NCBI GenBank assembly: GCA_031772625.1
Contig: CM062805.1
Coordinates: 516,502,102-516,566,101, forward strand
DNA: 64,000 nucleotides
Direction: 5' to 3'
DNA from: Pinus tabuliformis
Lineage: Eukaryota > Streptophyta > Pinopsida > Pinales > Pinaceae
Made by a program: the position numbers and the translations under genes. Below the pieces are notes generated by a model. It did not search any database. It was given only the letters and a program-made list of their open reading frames with translations, and was not told where the DNA came from. Below, one piece after another: positions 45,416-58,142 of this stretch (position 1 is its first letter; the number at the start of each line of letters is the position of its first letter).

Positions 45416-48400
45416 GTGGCACAATGTAACATTGGAGTAAATGAAGATTTATTTAAAGCTTCACATGCTTCTTGGAAAAATGATTGGTTGCTTGATTCAG
45501 GAGCAACCTGCCACATGACTCATAGAAAAGGTTTTTTTGAATATTTCACTGAAAATGTTGATGGAGCAGTATACTTTGTAGACCAATCAAAAATCAAGCC
45601 ATCAGGGCTTGGCAAAATTAGGCTTAAATTGCCTGGTCTTCCAGACTTTCTTCTGCATCATGTTCTATATCTCCCACAGCTCAAGAGAAACTTGTTGTCC
45701 TTGGTCCACATCTGCCAGCAAGGTCACTCCATTCATATGTTTGATGGCAAGCTTGAGGTAAGAAAAGCATCTGACCACTCACTTGTCATGAGGGGAATAT
45801 AAGAAGAAAGGCTTCTCAAGTTGCAAGGAACCTCTGCTCATGCACAACATTTCGCATACAATTCTCATCATGAAGAAGGTACACTTCCATCAAGTTTATT
45901 ATGGCATGCTAGATTTGGACATTTTAACTCTGACAGTCTCTGCTTGTTGAAGAAAAATGGTTTTGCTGGTTTGCCTACAATTCCTAGCAAATTTAAGCAA
46001 TGTGATGCTTGAATTCTAGGAAAGCATAGCAAATAGTCTTTTCATGATTCACATTCAAGAGCACATAGGAAACTTGAACTCATTCATTCAGATTTATGTG
46101 GTCCAATGCCTATTCCTTCTGCAAATGGAAATAAATATATCATGACATTTATTGACGACTACACCAGAATGTTTTGGGTTTATTTATTGAAGAACAAATC
46201 TAATGCTTTTCAAACATTCAAGAATTTTCATAAATGGATTGAAAATGATGCACAATCTCATATTGGGTCTATTCGCACTAATAATTGAAAAGAATACACA
46301 TCAAATGAATTTGAAAACTATCTTCGCCAACATGGGATCAAACATCAAACAATTGTGCCTTATAATCCCCAACAGAATGGTGTAGCTGAAAGAATGAATA
46401 GGACAATCTTAAATATGGTACGATCCATGCTCTTCTTCAAGAATGTAAAGATAATGTTTTGGGCTGATGTTGTTCTATGTGCTACATATATAAAGAATAG
46501 ATGTCCATCTAATTCTATTAGAAACAAGACTTCTTATGAAATGTGGTATGGACATGTTCCTTCGGTAAAGCATCTCAGGGTCTTTGGTTCCACCTGTTAT
46601 GCCTTGATACCAAAGGTACATAGAAACAAACTTGGTGCTAGAAGTCGTAAGTGTATCTTCCCGGGGTATTCAAACACCTCCAAAGCATACCGCCTCTATG
46701 ATGAAGTAAATAAGAAGTTTGTTGTATCTAGAGATGTAATTTTCCTTGAATCATCCAAAACTGACAATGTTGTTTAGCAGCAACTTGATCGCTTGGATAG
46801 ATTCGCAAAAGCAAAATCATTTCAAGAATTTGATAATTAGATTCCACATCTTGAAGGGGGGATTCCTATACTAGATCAACATGTGGAATATTCTTTTGAA
46901 GAACACTCTCCCCCACATGAAACTCCAACAACGGATGATGCTTTAAGTGATGTAATTGATAGAATTGGGAGACTCAATCTTGATTCAGTCCCAACTCAAT
47001 CAACGGAGCAGCCTGGACCATCTCAAAAAGGTCCCCCAAAGTGGGTGAAAAAGACACTTTAAAGTGTTCATCCTGATGAAGTTGGAAAGACAGGAACCAA
47101 AAATTCAAATCGGCAAAATGGAGGTGATGTAGATGACTCTAATTCACCTGTTGATATGGATGTTTCTTATGATTGTGAATTGAACTTGTCTACAGATTTT
47201 GAGCCAACTTCCTTCAAAGAATCTAATTCTCATGATGAATGGAAAGAAGCGATGCAAAAGGAGTATGATGCCCTCATAAAGAACGACACTTGGAAGCTGG
47301 TTGATCCTCCATTTGGAACCAAATCAATTGGCTGCAAGTGGGTCTACAAGAACAAGTATAAAGCTGATGGCTCACTTGAAAAGCACGAATATAGGCTTGT
47401 GGAAAAAGGTTTTGCACAGAAGGAAGGGGTCGATTATGAGGAGACTTTTGCCCCCACGGAAAAATGGGCTACCATCCAAACACTCTTTACACTAGCAGCT
47501 CAGAACGGTTGGAAAGTCCATCAAATGGATATAAAAACTGCTTTCTTGAATGGAGATCTAAAAGAGAATGTTTTTATGTCCCGACCTGAAGGATTTGTTG
47601 TGAAAGGACATGAACATAAAGTATGCAAACTTGTGAATTCCTTGTATGGCCTCAAACAAGCACCGCGAGCCTGGTATGAAAAGCTAACTGAGCATCTTAT
47701 GAAACTCAATTTCAAACATTTTGATCTTCATGATGCAACTTTATTTGTCAAGAAAGTTGGAAAAACAGTTGTATATCTTGTGGTATATGTGGATGATATT
47801 TTGATGACAGGGAACAATGAAAGCTACATTGCATCCACAAAGAAGGAATTGGGGAAAAGTTTTGAAATGACTGATTTGGGCTATGTTCATTACTATCTTG
47901 GCATTGAAGTAACCCAACATCCAAAGTCCATATTTCTTTCTCAAAAGAAATACATTGGAGATCTGTTGAATAGGTTTGGCATGACAGAATGCAACCCTCT
48001 TACTACTCCAATGGAACAAAACTTAAAGCTCACATCTATTGAAGGAAAAGAATTTGAGGATGCAACAAAGTATAGACAGCTTGTAGGAAGTCTCAACTAC
48101 CTAACTACTACCAGACCATACATTTCGTTTGCTGTTGGAATCCTCTCCAGGTTTATGCAAAAGCCTTGTGAGGGACATTGGTCTGCTGCAAAAAGAGTTC
48201 TAAGGTACTTGAAGGGAACTCAAGACTTTGGAATCAAGTATACACAGGTGGACGACTTCAGTTTGATTGGATACTCTGATTCAGACTTCGATGGAGAAAA
48301 AGAAACCGGGGTATCAACTTCAGGATATGCTATGAGTCTTGGATCAGGAGCTGTCTCCTGGAGATCATGCAAACAATCAGTTCCAGCAGATTCCACAACA

Positions 48401-48739
48401 GAAGCAGAATACGTGGCAGTAGTTGAAGCAACAAAAGAAATTGTGTGGCTCAGGAAAATTCTTGAAGATTTGCAGGTAAAACAAGTAAAATCAACTCCAC
48501 TCATGATTGACAATACCTCTGCAATAAAGTTGGCCAAGAACCCAAATTTCCATGATCGAACGAAGCACATCAATACTAAATATCATCTGATTCGACATCA
48601 TGTTGAGGCCAAAACAATCCATCTTCGTCATTTTTCAACAAATGAACAAATTGTAGACATCTTCACCAAAGCGCTTGGAAGGGAAAAGCTTGAACGATTC
48701 AGAATGATGCTTGGACTCACCAACATCCCTTCAGATTAA
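45416..48739 (+). pseudogene. K pol polyprotein (protease-integrase-RT-RNase H)
   Basis: One reading frame runs the whole way with no frameshift, broken by six stops (45800, 46010, 46286, 46775, 46838 and 47060). Protease: LLDSGATCHMTH near 45490. Integrase: HARFGH ... CDA zinc part, then DDYTRMFWVYLL and GVAERMNR; the second catalytic Asp is Asn (RTNN). The last 527 codons (47156-48739) hold intact RT and RNase H with KARLVEKG-like text, QMDIKTAFLNGDL, YVDDILMTG and DSDFDGEKETGVSTSG, ending LGLTNIPSD. The copia lineage was not assigned. Confidence 0.9.
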
Positions 48740-48747
48740 GGGGGGGA

Positions 48748-48925
48748 TGTTGACACCTAATCCTTATGATTGGGTGAATTAATGTAAATAGATAAATAGG
48801 AAATATGAACAGTAATTGGGAGACGAACTGAATAGTCTCTCCCTCATGTATATAATGAAGACCTACCTGAAAAAATAAAGCAGTCAAATCGTTTTTGCCT
48901 TATGGAGTTACTACCTGGCCTGACA
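48748..48925 (+). repeat. K 3' LTR
   Basis: 178 bp, preceded by the polypurine tract and followed by TSD GGACA. Confidence 0.92.
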
Positions 48926-48951
48926 GGACACTAGTTTTCCCAATAACAAAA

Positions 48952-48970
48952 TGGTGACTCCACTGGGGAG
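48952..48970 (+). other. P primer-binding site (tRNA-Arg)
   Basis: TGGTGACTCCACTGGGGAG, three bases after the LTR end. It matches the N PBS except for one base in the core. Confidence 0.85.
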
Positions 48971-50692
48971 CAAATAGTTTGTTTTTCTTGTTACTGTTGT
49001 TTGCTTTATAAACCACAGACGAAGCCTGAAGTCAAGCCAGCTAGCCTTCGAACTGCTTTTGCTATGCAACTGCAAAGTAGATCAACGTTGCTTCAGTCAA
49101 TCTCTAGGTTGGTTTATGAACTGAACATCCAGCTTGTAAAAATCCTAAGTGCCCTGGGGGTAGCTCAAATAACCTCATTAGATCATCCCCTATACTTTGT
49201 GTTTACTGACAATCATTAGCTCAGCCTAAATCCCTGAACTTAGCTGCAAACTGTGAGAAAAAACCAAGCTCAGTCTCGTCCCTGGACCCTCACACTATCT
49301 CTTCTTGGTAGTCTGGATGCATTGCACCTCCCATGTGTTGTAGGTGAGATGCATCCATGTTTCCTTGTGTTACAGGTGCGATGATCAGATGAGACTGTTT
49401 CTGCCTCCAGATTTTGGTTTTTTCTTCATTGTATTCAACTTTATTCAGTAGTTTTGTTGTCTATGATCAGTATATCTCTATTGAAACCATCTTCCTTTGC
49501 ATTATACAACCTCCATCGATAAATAATTGTGAATGTTTTTATGTATTTTTCATCATTTACAGTTCTCTTGTGCAAATAGTAGCTTAATCAAATTGTCGTC
49601 TTCTGATTTGAAAGTGTCGCAAGTGTCATTTTCAGTCAAAGAAAAGAGTCTTCCTCTTTTTGATAGTCGATTACACTTTTGCCATTGTATTTGATTAGAA
49701 TCATTAGTATTTCAAGTGTCGAAGGCAACTTTGAATTCAAAATCTCAAAGTGTCGTCTTGGCTTTACTTTCATTTTTTGAAAAGAAAATTGTTAGTACTA
49801 TCACTTTGAAAGAAGAATAGTTTAGATCTGTACTTAGCATTCTTTTTGTCATTCATACATTAAGAAAGCGGAAAACAAATACATGCATGTGCATTTGCAT
49901 TAAGACTACATGCTGAAGTTGATTTAGGAAAAGTGCATCTAGTGTGTGCTCTCTGCTCTATGTTGAAAGAATTTCATTTATCTTTCCTTAGTAGCTAGGA
50001 TTTTCATTGCAAAAAGAAAACAAACAACTGTTTATCATCTTAGATTGCATATTTAGGAGGTGTATATCTACATCACATGGTGAAACTTAAAGGCAAACTT
50101 CGTAAGAAAGATCAACTGTAAAATAAAATTCAATGAACATAAAAACGCTTTGGAACCTAACTCACAACATTTAGAAGTCTAGGCTAGAGACTTATTCTGG
50201 CGTCGTAAAGCCTGGTAACTATCACTTTCATCATAGGTTGGGTGATTCCTCCTCTTTGAGACGAAAAGTGCTAGTACGGACTTGTGCTCCCACGTACCGT
50301 TGAGTATATATTGGGAAACCATAATAGGCTACATCCTTTATCCTTAGGAAGCAGTGCCTGCCGCCCTATCGATCACAATGCACTGAACACAACATTCGAG
50401 AAGATTGATTGTCATACCATAAAAAGTATTATGCAGTTTTGCGATTGGTTTGCTAATCCCTCTGTCTAGATTTCTAGAGTAGTCACTTTCGTTCCTTCTT
50501 AGACTCCTTAAAAGAAAAGGTCCATCTAAGCACTTGTCACTTCAGGCTCATTAAAAATCAAAGGCGACTAGAGTCATCTTTATCTTTTTCTCGACTCTTA
50601 AAAATTGGAAAAGCAAGTTGTGTCAAAGCATCATAAAATTTATTTTAATCGGAATAACGTCATTGTTCCCTCGTTGGTCTTTAGGTTGATAA
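48971..50692 (+). other. P 5' leader, non-coding
   Basis: 1.7 kb matching the N leader in reverse orientation. No gene recognised. 49341-49355 (TAGGTGAGATGCATC) is exactly complementary to 54920-54934 in the 3' LTR. Near 50490-50620 it has the leader hairpins seen in N, with GACTCCTTAAAA and GACTCTTAAAAA loops. Confidence 0.65.
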
Positions 50693-52252
50693 ATGGAGTC
50701 TACCAATCAAGTATTTCCCCTTGGGGGAAATCCTAGTCCCTTCTCATCTTGGGGGGATGTTGGTGCTCCACACATGGCCACATTGTCCCTTCCAGGACTC
50801 ACAATTGGCCTCCCTATATGGCTTTTCTCGACCTCTGTCATTCAAAAAACTGCAATTCCTCAGCAATCAAATCAACAACCGGATGAAGTTGCTCCCCCAC
50901 CTTCTACTTCATTTGTTTCTCCCTCTCCTTCTTCCTCTTCGCTTGGTGAAGCTAGTAACACTAAAAACCAAGTAACTGAGAAGAAGAAGAAATGGAAGGA
51001 GAAGAAGAAGAAGAACCCAACAGTAAAAGGGAGCAACCGTACATCATCTAGCAAAAATCCACACACTGCACCTTCCAAACCTAAATCTCCATGTGTCATT
51101 TGCAAGGGAGACCACTGTCATCAAGATTGTCCCTGCATCCCACGGATCTTGAGGGACTAGTCTCCCCGCTTGCACAATCAGGTGTCTTCAACCGCTGACG
51201 ATCATATTGAAAGTACGCCATCAGCTAGTGAAAATGAAGTCAATGGACAAAAAGGAAGATCCAAATTTCCTTGTAGACTGTGTGAAGGCGATCATGCCCT
51301 CCACCGTTGTCCCTTCTTAGATGAAGCTAAAAGAGTCTTGGATAACCGTCCTACATCACTGCAGCGACTTCCTCTTGGATACAAGAAACTCTTGCCGAGC
51401 CCATTGCTAATTGAAAATCTGACTGACACACCATTGTTATCGGTCGAAGCACCTATCATTGAATATAGACCCTCTGAGTCCACACCAGACCAAAGTCAAC
51501 AGGTCGAGATGGCAGTTAACCCAATCCTGTCTTCAGAGGACCCATCTTCAGATGATACTGTCACCAAAGAGAATGAGAACGACATCGTTAAAATTCTTTT
51601 CATAAACACAGACTTCGATGAACATGGGGGCAGTCTACCCATTCCTTTACCGTAGGAAGGAAGTTCGTCAGAGATGTATCCGACCATTTATTCGGTCCCA
51701 CCTCCAAGCAATCTAGTCATTTCCTTCGATTGGAATCTTCTTGGCGAACCCCGCCTACCATCTAATGTACCATTCTAAATCATAGTACAAGCTTACAGAA
51801 TGATCATGGTCGGTACTATTATAGATGAAGGGGCTTCTGTGAGTATCCTTTCCTCAACTGCTTGGAAAGTGCTTGGTTCGCCATCGCTTCTGCCTCAGAT
51901 TCGAAATCTGATAGGCTTCAACAAAGGAACCAGTCAACCATTAGGGATCCTTCCAAATTTGCCTATAACTTTGAGAACGAAAACCATTCATCTAAACGTG
52001 ATGGTATTCCAAGGACCTCTAGATTACAATCTACTCCTTGGGTGTGACCACATTTATAGCATGGGAGCTATTGTTTCTACACTCTTTCGAGTGATGTGTT
52101 TTCCACATGAAGGTAGAGTGGTCTAGCTCGTAGACCAGCTTTCGTTCCCTAGTTCAAACATAGCTATTAGTCAAATTCCATCCCTAACTGGTCCTTTTGC
52201 ACAAGGAATGTCTCATCAATCTCCAATCCGTCCACTTGATGATCGCAAGTAA
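50693..52252 (+). pseudogene. P gag-protease polyprotein, four nonsense stops
   Basis: Same frame throughout from ATG 50693 (MESTNQVFPL) to TAA at 52250. Premature stops at 51158 (TAG where N has Trp), 51653, about 51776 and 52124. Domains as in N: hydrophobic N-terminus, Ser/Pro and Lys-rich middle, knuckles CVICKGDHCHQDC and CRLCEGDHALHRC, protease IDEGASVSILSS and LDYNLLLGCDHI. No frameshift relative to N, so decay is by point mutation. Confidence 0.85.
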
Positions 52253-54708
52253 TTCAGTGATTGTGACTGAAACCCAGGAGGCATGTGCCCTAGTCTGATT
52301 CAGTAGAAAAACCCCAGATATAAGATAGGTTTCCGCGTAGGAATATGACTAGTCTGACAATCCTATCCGTTTAGGATAATGGATCAGTCTGGAAAAGGAT
52401 TCCTTCGTCAAAGGTTAGGTGATTGGAACTAGAATCACCTTCGTCCATTTCGATGGACAGATCCAAGGAAGTGTTTTGTCTGCAAATGTGGATGAAACAA
52501 TCTTGCTAATGCAAGAACTTTCGTATGGTAACCTGGAAACTCTATTTCATTATACCTGGGGGCATGCAAATCTTTTTGCATGCAAGTGAAAAGCGACCAT
52601 TTATTTTCTTAGTTTGTAGGCTCTCAACCCTTTAGACTTGTAGGTTGGTCGTTCCTAGCTTGCATAACAAAAGGCTCAGGAGCAAAGTTTCGAATGGGGC
52701 AAGCTCCCTAAAAAATGAACCTATCGATGAGACATCCTTATTATACGACTGGCACGAGAAGTTTTACGCAAAGTTCAAGCTCGTTGAAAAATAAACCTCG
52801 CCATGAGCAGTTTTACACGAAGTTCAAGCTCGTCAAAAATAAACCTAGCAATGAGCAAGTGTTTCCATAGAGTTCAAGCTCATTAAAAAATGAACCCCAT
52901 CCCCAGTAAATAACCATTTTGATCGCATGAATATCAACTTTTGAACCTTGGTCATGTTCTTACCATCACTTCCACTCTTTTTTAGTCGATCATACGCCTC
53001 CATTTGATTGTTTACCCTTTTAAGGAACAGCTGCAACGAGTGATTCTATTAGCCACCCTCTTTCCATTTCCATGATTGGAATGTTCCAAACCTTACCTGG
53101 AACCAGTTGCTATCCAAAACATCACTCGTTCCTCAAAAAACGAATCTCCTTTAAGCTCTTTTCATCTGACTCATAAAATATGAAAAGATTGTCAAGCAAT
53201 TGGCCTCTCCAGCTCGTTAAAGCGACCGGAAGTGCTATCCCTCCTCTAGATTTTAATCTTTTTGGACCTGAGGGATTATTACACAAAAAGATCGAGCGCT
53301 TGTCTTGTTTGGCTCGTTAAAACTATCGAAAAGTCATCCCTTTCGTATTATTTTACACTTTTTTGGACTTAAGGGATTACATTACGAAAAAGGACCGGTG
53401 GAGTTGCCTTTCCATCCCTTTTAGACTCTCTAAAATTGAAAAGGACCGAGTTATCTTTGTCGTTAAACTCGTTAAAACAATAGCGCCAAACTTGTCCATG
53501 CAGACAAGAGCGAGTTTCACTGTCGATAGGCTCGTTAAAACATAGCGACGGGTTTGCCTGAAGGGCAAATTATAGAACAAGCATATGTTATCCTCCTCAA
53601 GCTTGACAAAAATAAAGAGGTATTGGTCAGCAATCACTGGGGAAAAAGGGAAGAAAACTTGAATAGCTTCATTGGTAGTAGGTCGCTCTTGAACATGACA
53701 CTTTCACTCCATCACCATGATTGAGTCGAGTTGCGTTATTCTGTTCACCGGTCACATCACCATTGGTCCACCGTACCATCCACCTTGGGGTTAACGGTAC
53801 CAATCCATCTCAGTGTCGCTAATATGTTCAAGAGAAGTCACTCAGAGAATTCACCAACCTAGCTAACATCTCATCCGTTGCAATACCTTCACTCTCCATT
53901 TTTCATGACTGCCACCCTAAACCTTGTATCATCATATCAGTTTCACCTCCACAAAATCATTTGCTTCATTCCGTGTCGTAGATGTGGGATTCATTAAGGC
54001 CCTCCTACGATGGGTCACTTATTGTCAACATCAGCTCATTATCCAAGAATTTGACTTAGGGACAACCCTTTCAGTACTTTGAAGCTTGCATGTCTCAATG
54101 GCAAGTTTCTCACTTCCAGCAACAGGTTTACATCAATGGCCTTCGACTGAAATATTTTACATGGTGTTCAACATCAACTCATGTATTCACACCATGTGAA
54201 TTGTACTGCAGTACCTTGAGGGTCATCATCATTATCAGTGATTCCTTTCGCGCCTGTTAACAACTTACATCATTGGCTAGTAATCAGGCGATGTCTTTGC
54301 ATGTTCGACATCAGAACATCTCTTCACATGGATCGACTTGTACTTCTGGCGAAGATAGAACAAGTTTGAAGACCCCGGATCTAGTTTCATCCATCCGAAT
54401 TGCGATATATTCAAGAAAATAAAGACATCAAATGTACATCATTGCTGCACAGATAATCATCCAAACTAAAGGATGATGGCTCTACCAGAATCATTAGTCT
54501 GCCACACAGACGATTGTCTGTCATATGTACATGAATATGAATTTATAAAATTTTGCATGGGAATGCCTGCCTCAACTAGATCATGAAAATATTTTGAAGA
54601 TAATGTATTTTATTGTATCTTATTACAGGTCACCTTCCAATTCGAAAAACCTCGGATCCTCATTATAAAGCATTTCACCCGACATCAAAAGGATTTACGA
54701 CCTCATGC
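52253..54708 (+). other. P 3' non-coding region
   Basis: Matches 20950-23351 of N in reverse. No coding frame. Carries the hairpin array at 52773-53549 and the conserved tail (GATCGACTTG, CCCGGATCTAGTTTCATCC near 54370) that precedes the polypurine tract. Confidence 0.75.
52773..53549 (+). promoter_or_regulatory. Hairpin array in P, homologous to the N array
   Basis: Stems: GTTCA/TGAAC 52872-52876/52891-52895 with two decayed tandem siblings (52773-52796, 52822-52844); TTTTCAT/ATGAAAA 53161-53167/53182-53188; ATCTTTTTG/CAAAAAGAT 53256-53264/53284-53292 (9 bp, identical to N); CTTTTTTG/CGAAAAAG 53358-53365/53385-53392 (one G-T pair); GTCGATA/TAGCGAC 53522-53528/53543-53549. Loops carry GGCTCGTTAAAA, GACTTAAGGGATTA or GACCTGAGGGATTA. 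Confidence 0.75.
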
Positions 54709-54721
54709 TTTAGGGGGCAAC
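54709..54721 (+). other. P polypurine tract
   Basis: TTTAGGGGGCAAC directly before the 3' LTR, the same as the N tract. Confidence 0.85.
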
Positions 54722-55759
54722 TGTTATAGACATATTTGGGAACTGCAACCCCAATCACATATGTCCATAAACCAAGGGCTTCTAAACCCCTAAAAGTGTT
54801 GTTTCATACCCTAAAGGAACAAGGTCAGCTGATTACATCACCTCCCAGAAGTTCTCCATGAAAAACTACTCAAAATTGGTCAAAACAAGACCATACAGAC
54901 TGCTCCATGCATAGGGTGCGATGCATCTCACCTATTACACACGGGGGTGCGATGCATACTGAAAAGTCCTTCTATAGGGTGTTATGAGTGAGAGTAGACA
55001 AATGGCAGAGGCAGTTCGCTAAGTGGATGATCTTATAATATTCTAGAAACTGCTCATACGACACTTGCCTCTCTGAATTCGCCTAGGGATGAGTAAGAGA
55101 TCTGAAATCTCCAAGCGGAATCAAGAACTATCAGTGAAACGACACTAATAAAAATCCCAAAAGCTGACTCACTCTCATGTAAACATCTATATATGGATCC
55201 CTCATCCTAAATATCCAGAGGTTGGAATTTTGTAATTTGCAAGGAAGTGTTGTTGGTTTCTCTTTGAAGACATTGTTGGGTGATCTTGCTTTGTATGAGG
55301 TGAAGAGTGCTTTCATGCCAGGAGGATGATGCTGGATCAAATAGCTTAGTTGTAATCCTCTCTTCTACTACTTCTATCAATAAAGCTATTTGAGTTTTCC
55401 TCCATATGCTTGTATATCTCTGAATCTTGTTTTTGTATGCATTTATATGGTTAATGTACATCTGATCCTACATTATTTATGGTTATAGATCTCTATGCTT
55501 TGATGGTATTTTGCTGCCTTGACTCTACAGGTGTTATTTGAAGCAGGACAAGTGAGAAAGAAGTGGCTAAAGCTTCATCAAAAGAGAGAGGAAACAAGCA
55601 AGGAGACTAGTGAAAGACTAAGGTTGGTGCTCTCTGCTTCTCTCTCATCTATCTCTCATAAAGGAAAACACAAGTAACTTTAATTTGTTTGTTTCTAAGA
55701 TAGCTACCTGTCTTAGTGGGACTAGCAGCTCTAAATGGACGCTAGTTTTCCCGATAACA
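54722..55759 (+). repeat. P 3' LTR
   Basis: 1,038 bp, TGTTATAGAC ... CCCGATAACA, followed by TSD GTCAT. It contains GGTGCGATGCATCTCACC and GGGTGCGATGCAT motifs near 54915-54957, related to the N LTR palindrome. Confidence 0.9.
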
Positions 55760-56700
55760 GTCATGCCTTTTGGCCTTACCCATGCACCTTCTACATTTCA
55801 AGGTTTTATGAATTCCATTTTCAAACCCTTCCTTAGAAAATTTATGTGAGTATTTTTTTATGATATACTAATCGACAACAAGTCGTGGAAGGATCATGTT
55901 CAACATGTTGATAGAGTGCTCAAACTATTGGAGGAGAAACAATTATATGCAAAAACCTCCCAATGTTTCTTTGGAGTACAAGAGGTGGAATATTTGGGTC
56001 ATGTTGTATCTCATGAGGGTGTTAAGGTAGACCCTAGCAAAATCAAAGCCATTAAGGAATGGAAAATCCCCACATCCATAAAGCATCTGTGAGGATTTCT
56101 CGGGTTGACAGGGTATTATCGCAAGTTTTTTAAGAATTATGGGAGAATAACAACACCTCTAACAACATTACTGAAGAAAGATTCATTTTCTTGGACTCCA
56201 GAAGCAACGAAAGCCTTTGAACATCTTAAAGAGGCAATGTTCCAAGCACCATTCTTAGCCATGCCAAAATTCAAAAAAACCTTTATTATGGAATGTTATG
56301 CCTTAGGAAATTGAATTGGTATTGCTTTAATGTAAGAAGAAATACCTATTTCTTTTGGAAGTTGTCCAATCAAAGGAAAGTATTTACACAAATCTATTTA
56401 TGACAAAGAAATTTTGACAATACTACATGCACTTAAGAAATGGCGACCTTGCCCAATGGGAAGACGCTTCAAGGTAAAAAAGGATCATGATAGTCTTAAA
56501 TATTTTTTAGAACAAACATTCTCTTCAAAAGAGCATAAAAATGGGTCACAAAGATGTTGGGTTATGACTTTCAAATTATCTACAAAAAAGGGAAGCAAAA
56601 TGTTGTTGTAGATGCACTCTCAAGAAAGGATGAGGATGTGGAAGCAATGCTTTGTGCCATTTATATTATCCAACTAGATTGGATAAACGAAGCAAGGGAT
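55760..56700 (+). pseudogene. R reverse transcriptase (rest) and RNase H
   Basis: Continues from 42297 with [18 protein letters not shown]. The YxDD-equivalent reads FFYDILID, with the first catalytic Asp changed to Tyr. [43 protein letters not shown] and [10 protein letters not shown] follow, then RNase H text (IYDKEILTILHALKKW, KKDHDSLKYFLEQ). Several stops and frame changes. Confidence 0.85.
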
Positions 56701-56859
56701 GAATGAAAGAATGATGTAGAAGTGTGGGAACTCATTCAAAAGTTGCAGCAAGATCCCAGTACATCTAATACATTTAGCTAGAAAAATGACTCGTTATGGT
56801 ACAAATATCGCTTATACCCCTGTAAGAATTCCCAATGCAAGCAAAATATTCTTCTAGAA

Positions 56860-57890
56860 TTGCACACCTGTCCCTTAGGAGGGAATATAGGATTTTTAAA
56901 AACTTACCATAGGGTTAAGAAGGAATTTTTTTGGGATGGCCTTAAATCTGATATTCAAAAGTTTGTTACGGAGTCTTTGGTTTTCCAACAAAATAAAGTT
57001 GAGACAATTAAGACTCCGAGTCTATTACAACCTTTATCCATTCCAAATCAACGTTGGGAGGAGGTTTCAATGGATTTTATCATAGGTTTAACCAAGTCCG
57101 AAGGAAAGAGTGTCATCATGGTGGTAGTTGATAGACTTACCAAGTATTCACACTTTTGTGCATTATCTCATCCATTTAAAGCCAGTCCAATTGCTACTGC
57201 ATTTATGGAAACAATTCAGAAGCTACATGGAAACCCAAATATTATTGTAAGCGACAGAGATCCTATTTTCACTAGAAAATTTTGGATAGAATTATTTTCT
57301 TATTTGCGTACTCAATTAGATCATAGCTCACAGCTCATCTTATCATCCTTAATCTGATGGGAAAACTAAGATAGTGAACAAATATTTGGAAGGATATCTT
57401 CATTGCTTTGTATTTGATAAACAAACACAATGGGTCAAATGGTTTCCTCTGGTTGAATGGTGGTATAACACTTCCTTCCATACTGCAACAAAAATGACCC
57501 CATTTATGGCACTTTATGGATATCATCCACCATTCATCACATCATATTCAAGAGAAAATTCTCAGGTTCAAGCAGTGGAAGATCACATCGAGTATCAACA
57601 AGAAGTTATCCAACTCTTAAAGGATAACCTGACTTTGGCACATAATAGAATGAAAAACAGATAGATCAACATCGCAGTGAAAGAAGTTTTGCTGTAGGTG
57701 ATTGGGTATTTCTATGACTACAACCACACAAACAAATGTCCCTCAAGCAAGCTAAGAAGGATAATAAATTATCACCAAAGTATTATGGTCCGTACAAGGT
57801 GTTGCAAAACATTGGTGCTATGGCATACAAATTGGAACTTCATGCATCTTCTTGAGTGCACCCAGTTTTCCATGTTTCATGCTTAAAGAA
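56860..57890 (+). pseudogene. R integrase remnant
   Basis: 56860-57357 has the zinc-binding text (HTCPLGGNIGFLKTYHRVKKEFFW) and the core with MDFIIGLTKSEGKSVI, VVDRLTKYSHF and IIVSDRDPIFTRKFW, so the first two catalytic Asp residues are present. After a frame change, 57374-57664 covers the rest, but the Glu position reads KTKIVNKYLE, so the third catalytic residue is lost. The GPY-type tail to about 57890 is broken. Confidence 0.85.
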
Positions 57891-58142
57891 GGTTATAAGT
57901 GACAAGCTCCCAGTTCAAACAATATTGCCAGAACTTGACAAGGAAGGAAAAATCATATTGGAACCTGAATTAGTCACTGAAACAAGAACTCGAAAACTAT
58001 GAAATCAATCAATTTCAGAGCATCTCATTAAGTGCAAGAACTTACCCATTGAAGATTCCACATGTGAGGATTATAATTTTATACAGAAGCATCCATAACT
58101 ACTCAAGCATTGAGGACAACACTTTTTTTAAGGAGAGGGGCA
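57891..58142 (+). pseudogene. R chromodomain remnant and polypurine tract
   Basis: Broken text including SISEHLIKCKNLPIEDSTCE and YNFIQKHP corresponds to the chromodomain-type end of Reina elements (WKGLP-EEATWED form). The polypurine tract AAGGAGAGGGG lies at about 58130-58140. Confidence 0.65.

Larger units (their letters stand above)
43319..48925 (+). mobile_element. K: Ty1/copia element with nearly complete pol
   Basis: TSD GGACA (43314-43318 and 48926-48930). 178-bp LTRs (43319-43496 and 48748-48925) run TGTTGACACC ... GCCTGACA with about 12 differences. PBS TGGTATCAGAGCCAAC starts at 43497; polypurine tract AAGGGGGGGA at 48738-48747. Domain order protease, integrase, RT, RNase H marks Ty1/copia. 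Gag is missing or unrecognisable. Confidence 0.92.
42298..55759 (+). mobile_element. P: plus-strand sister of N, split by copia element K
   Basis: TSD GTCAT (42293-42297 and 55760-55764). Own length is about 7.85 kb once K is removed, close to N. LTR ends are TGTTATAGAC and GATAACA. It has the same tRNA-Arg PBS, leader, gag-protease frame, hairpin-bearing 3' region and polypurine tract as N. The 5' LTR contains K. By eye the two LTRs differ by about 6%, so P is older than N. Confidence 0.9.

Noticed and set aside
45416-48739. K as a currently autonomous copia element
   Set aside because: Six stops in pol, a catalytic Asp changed to Asn in integrase, no gag, and LTRs several percent diverged.
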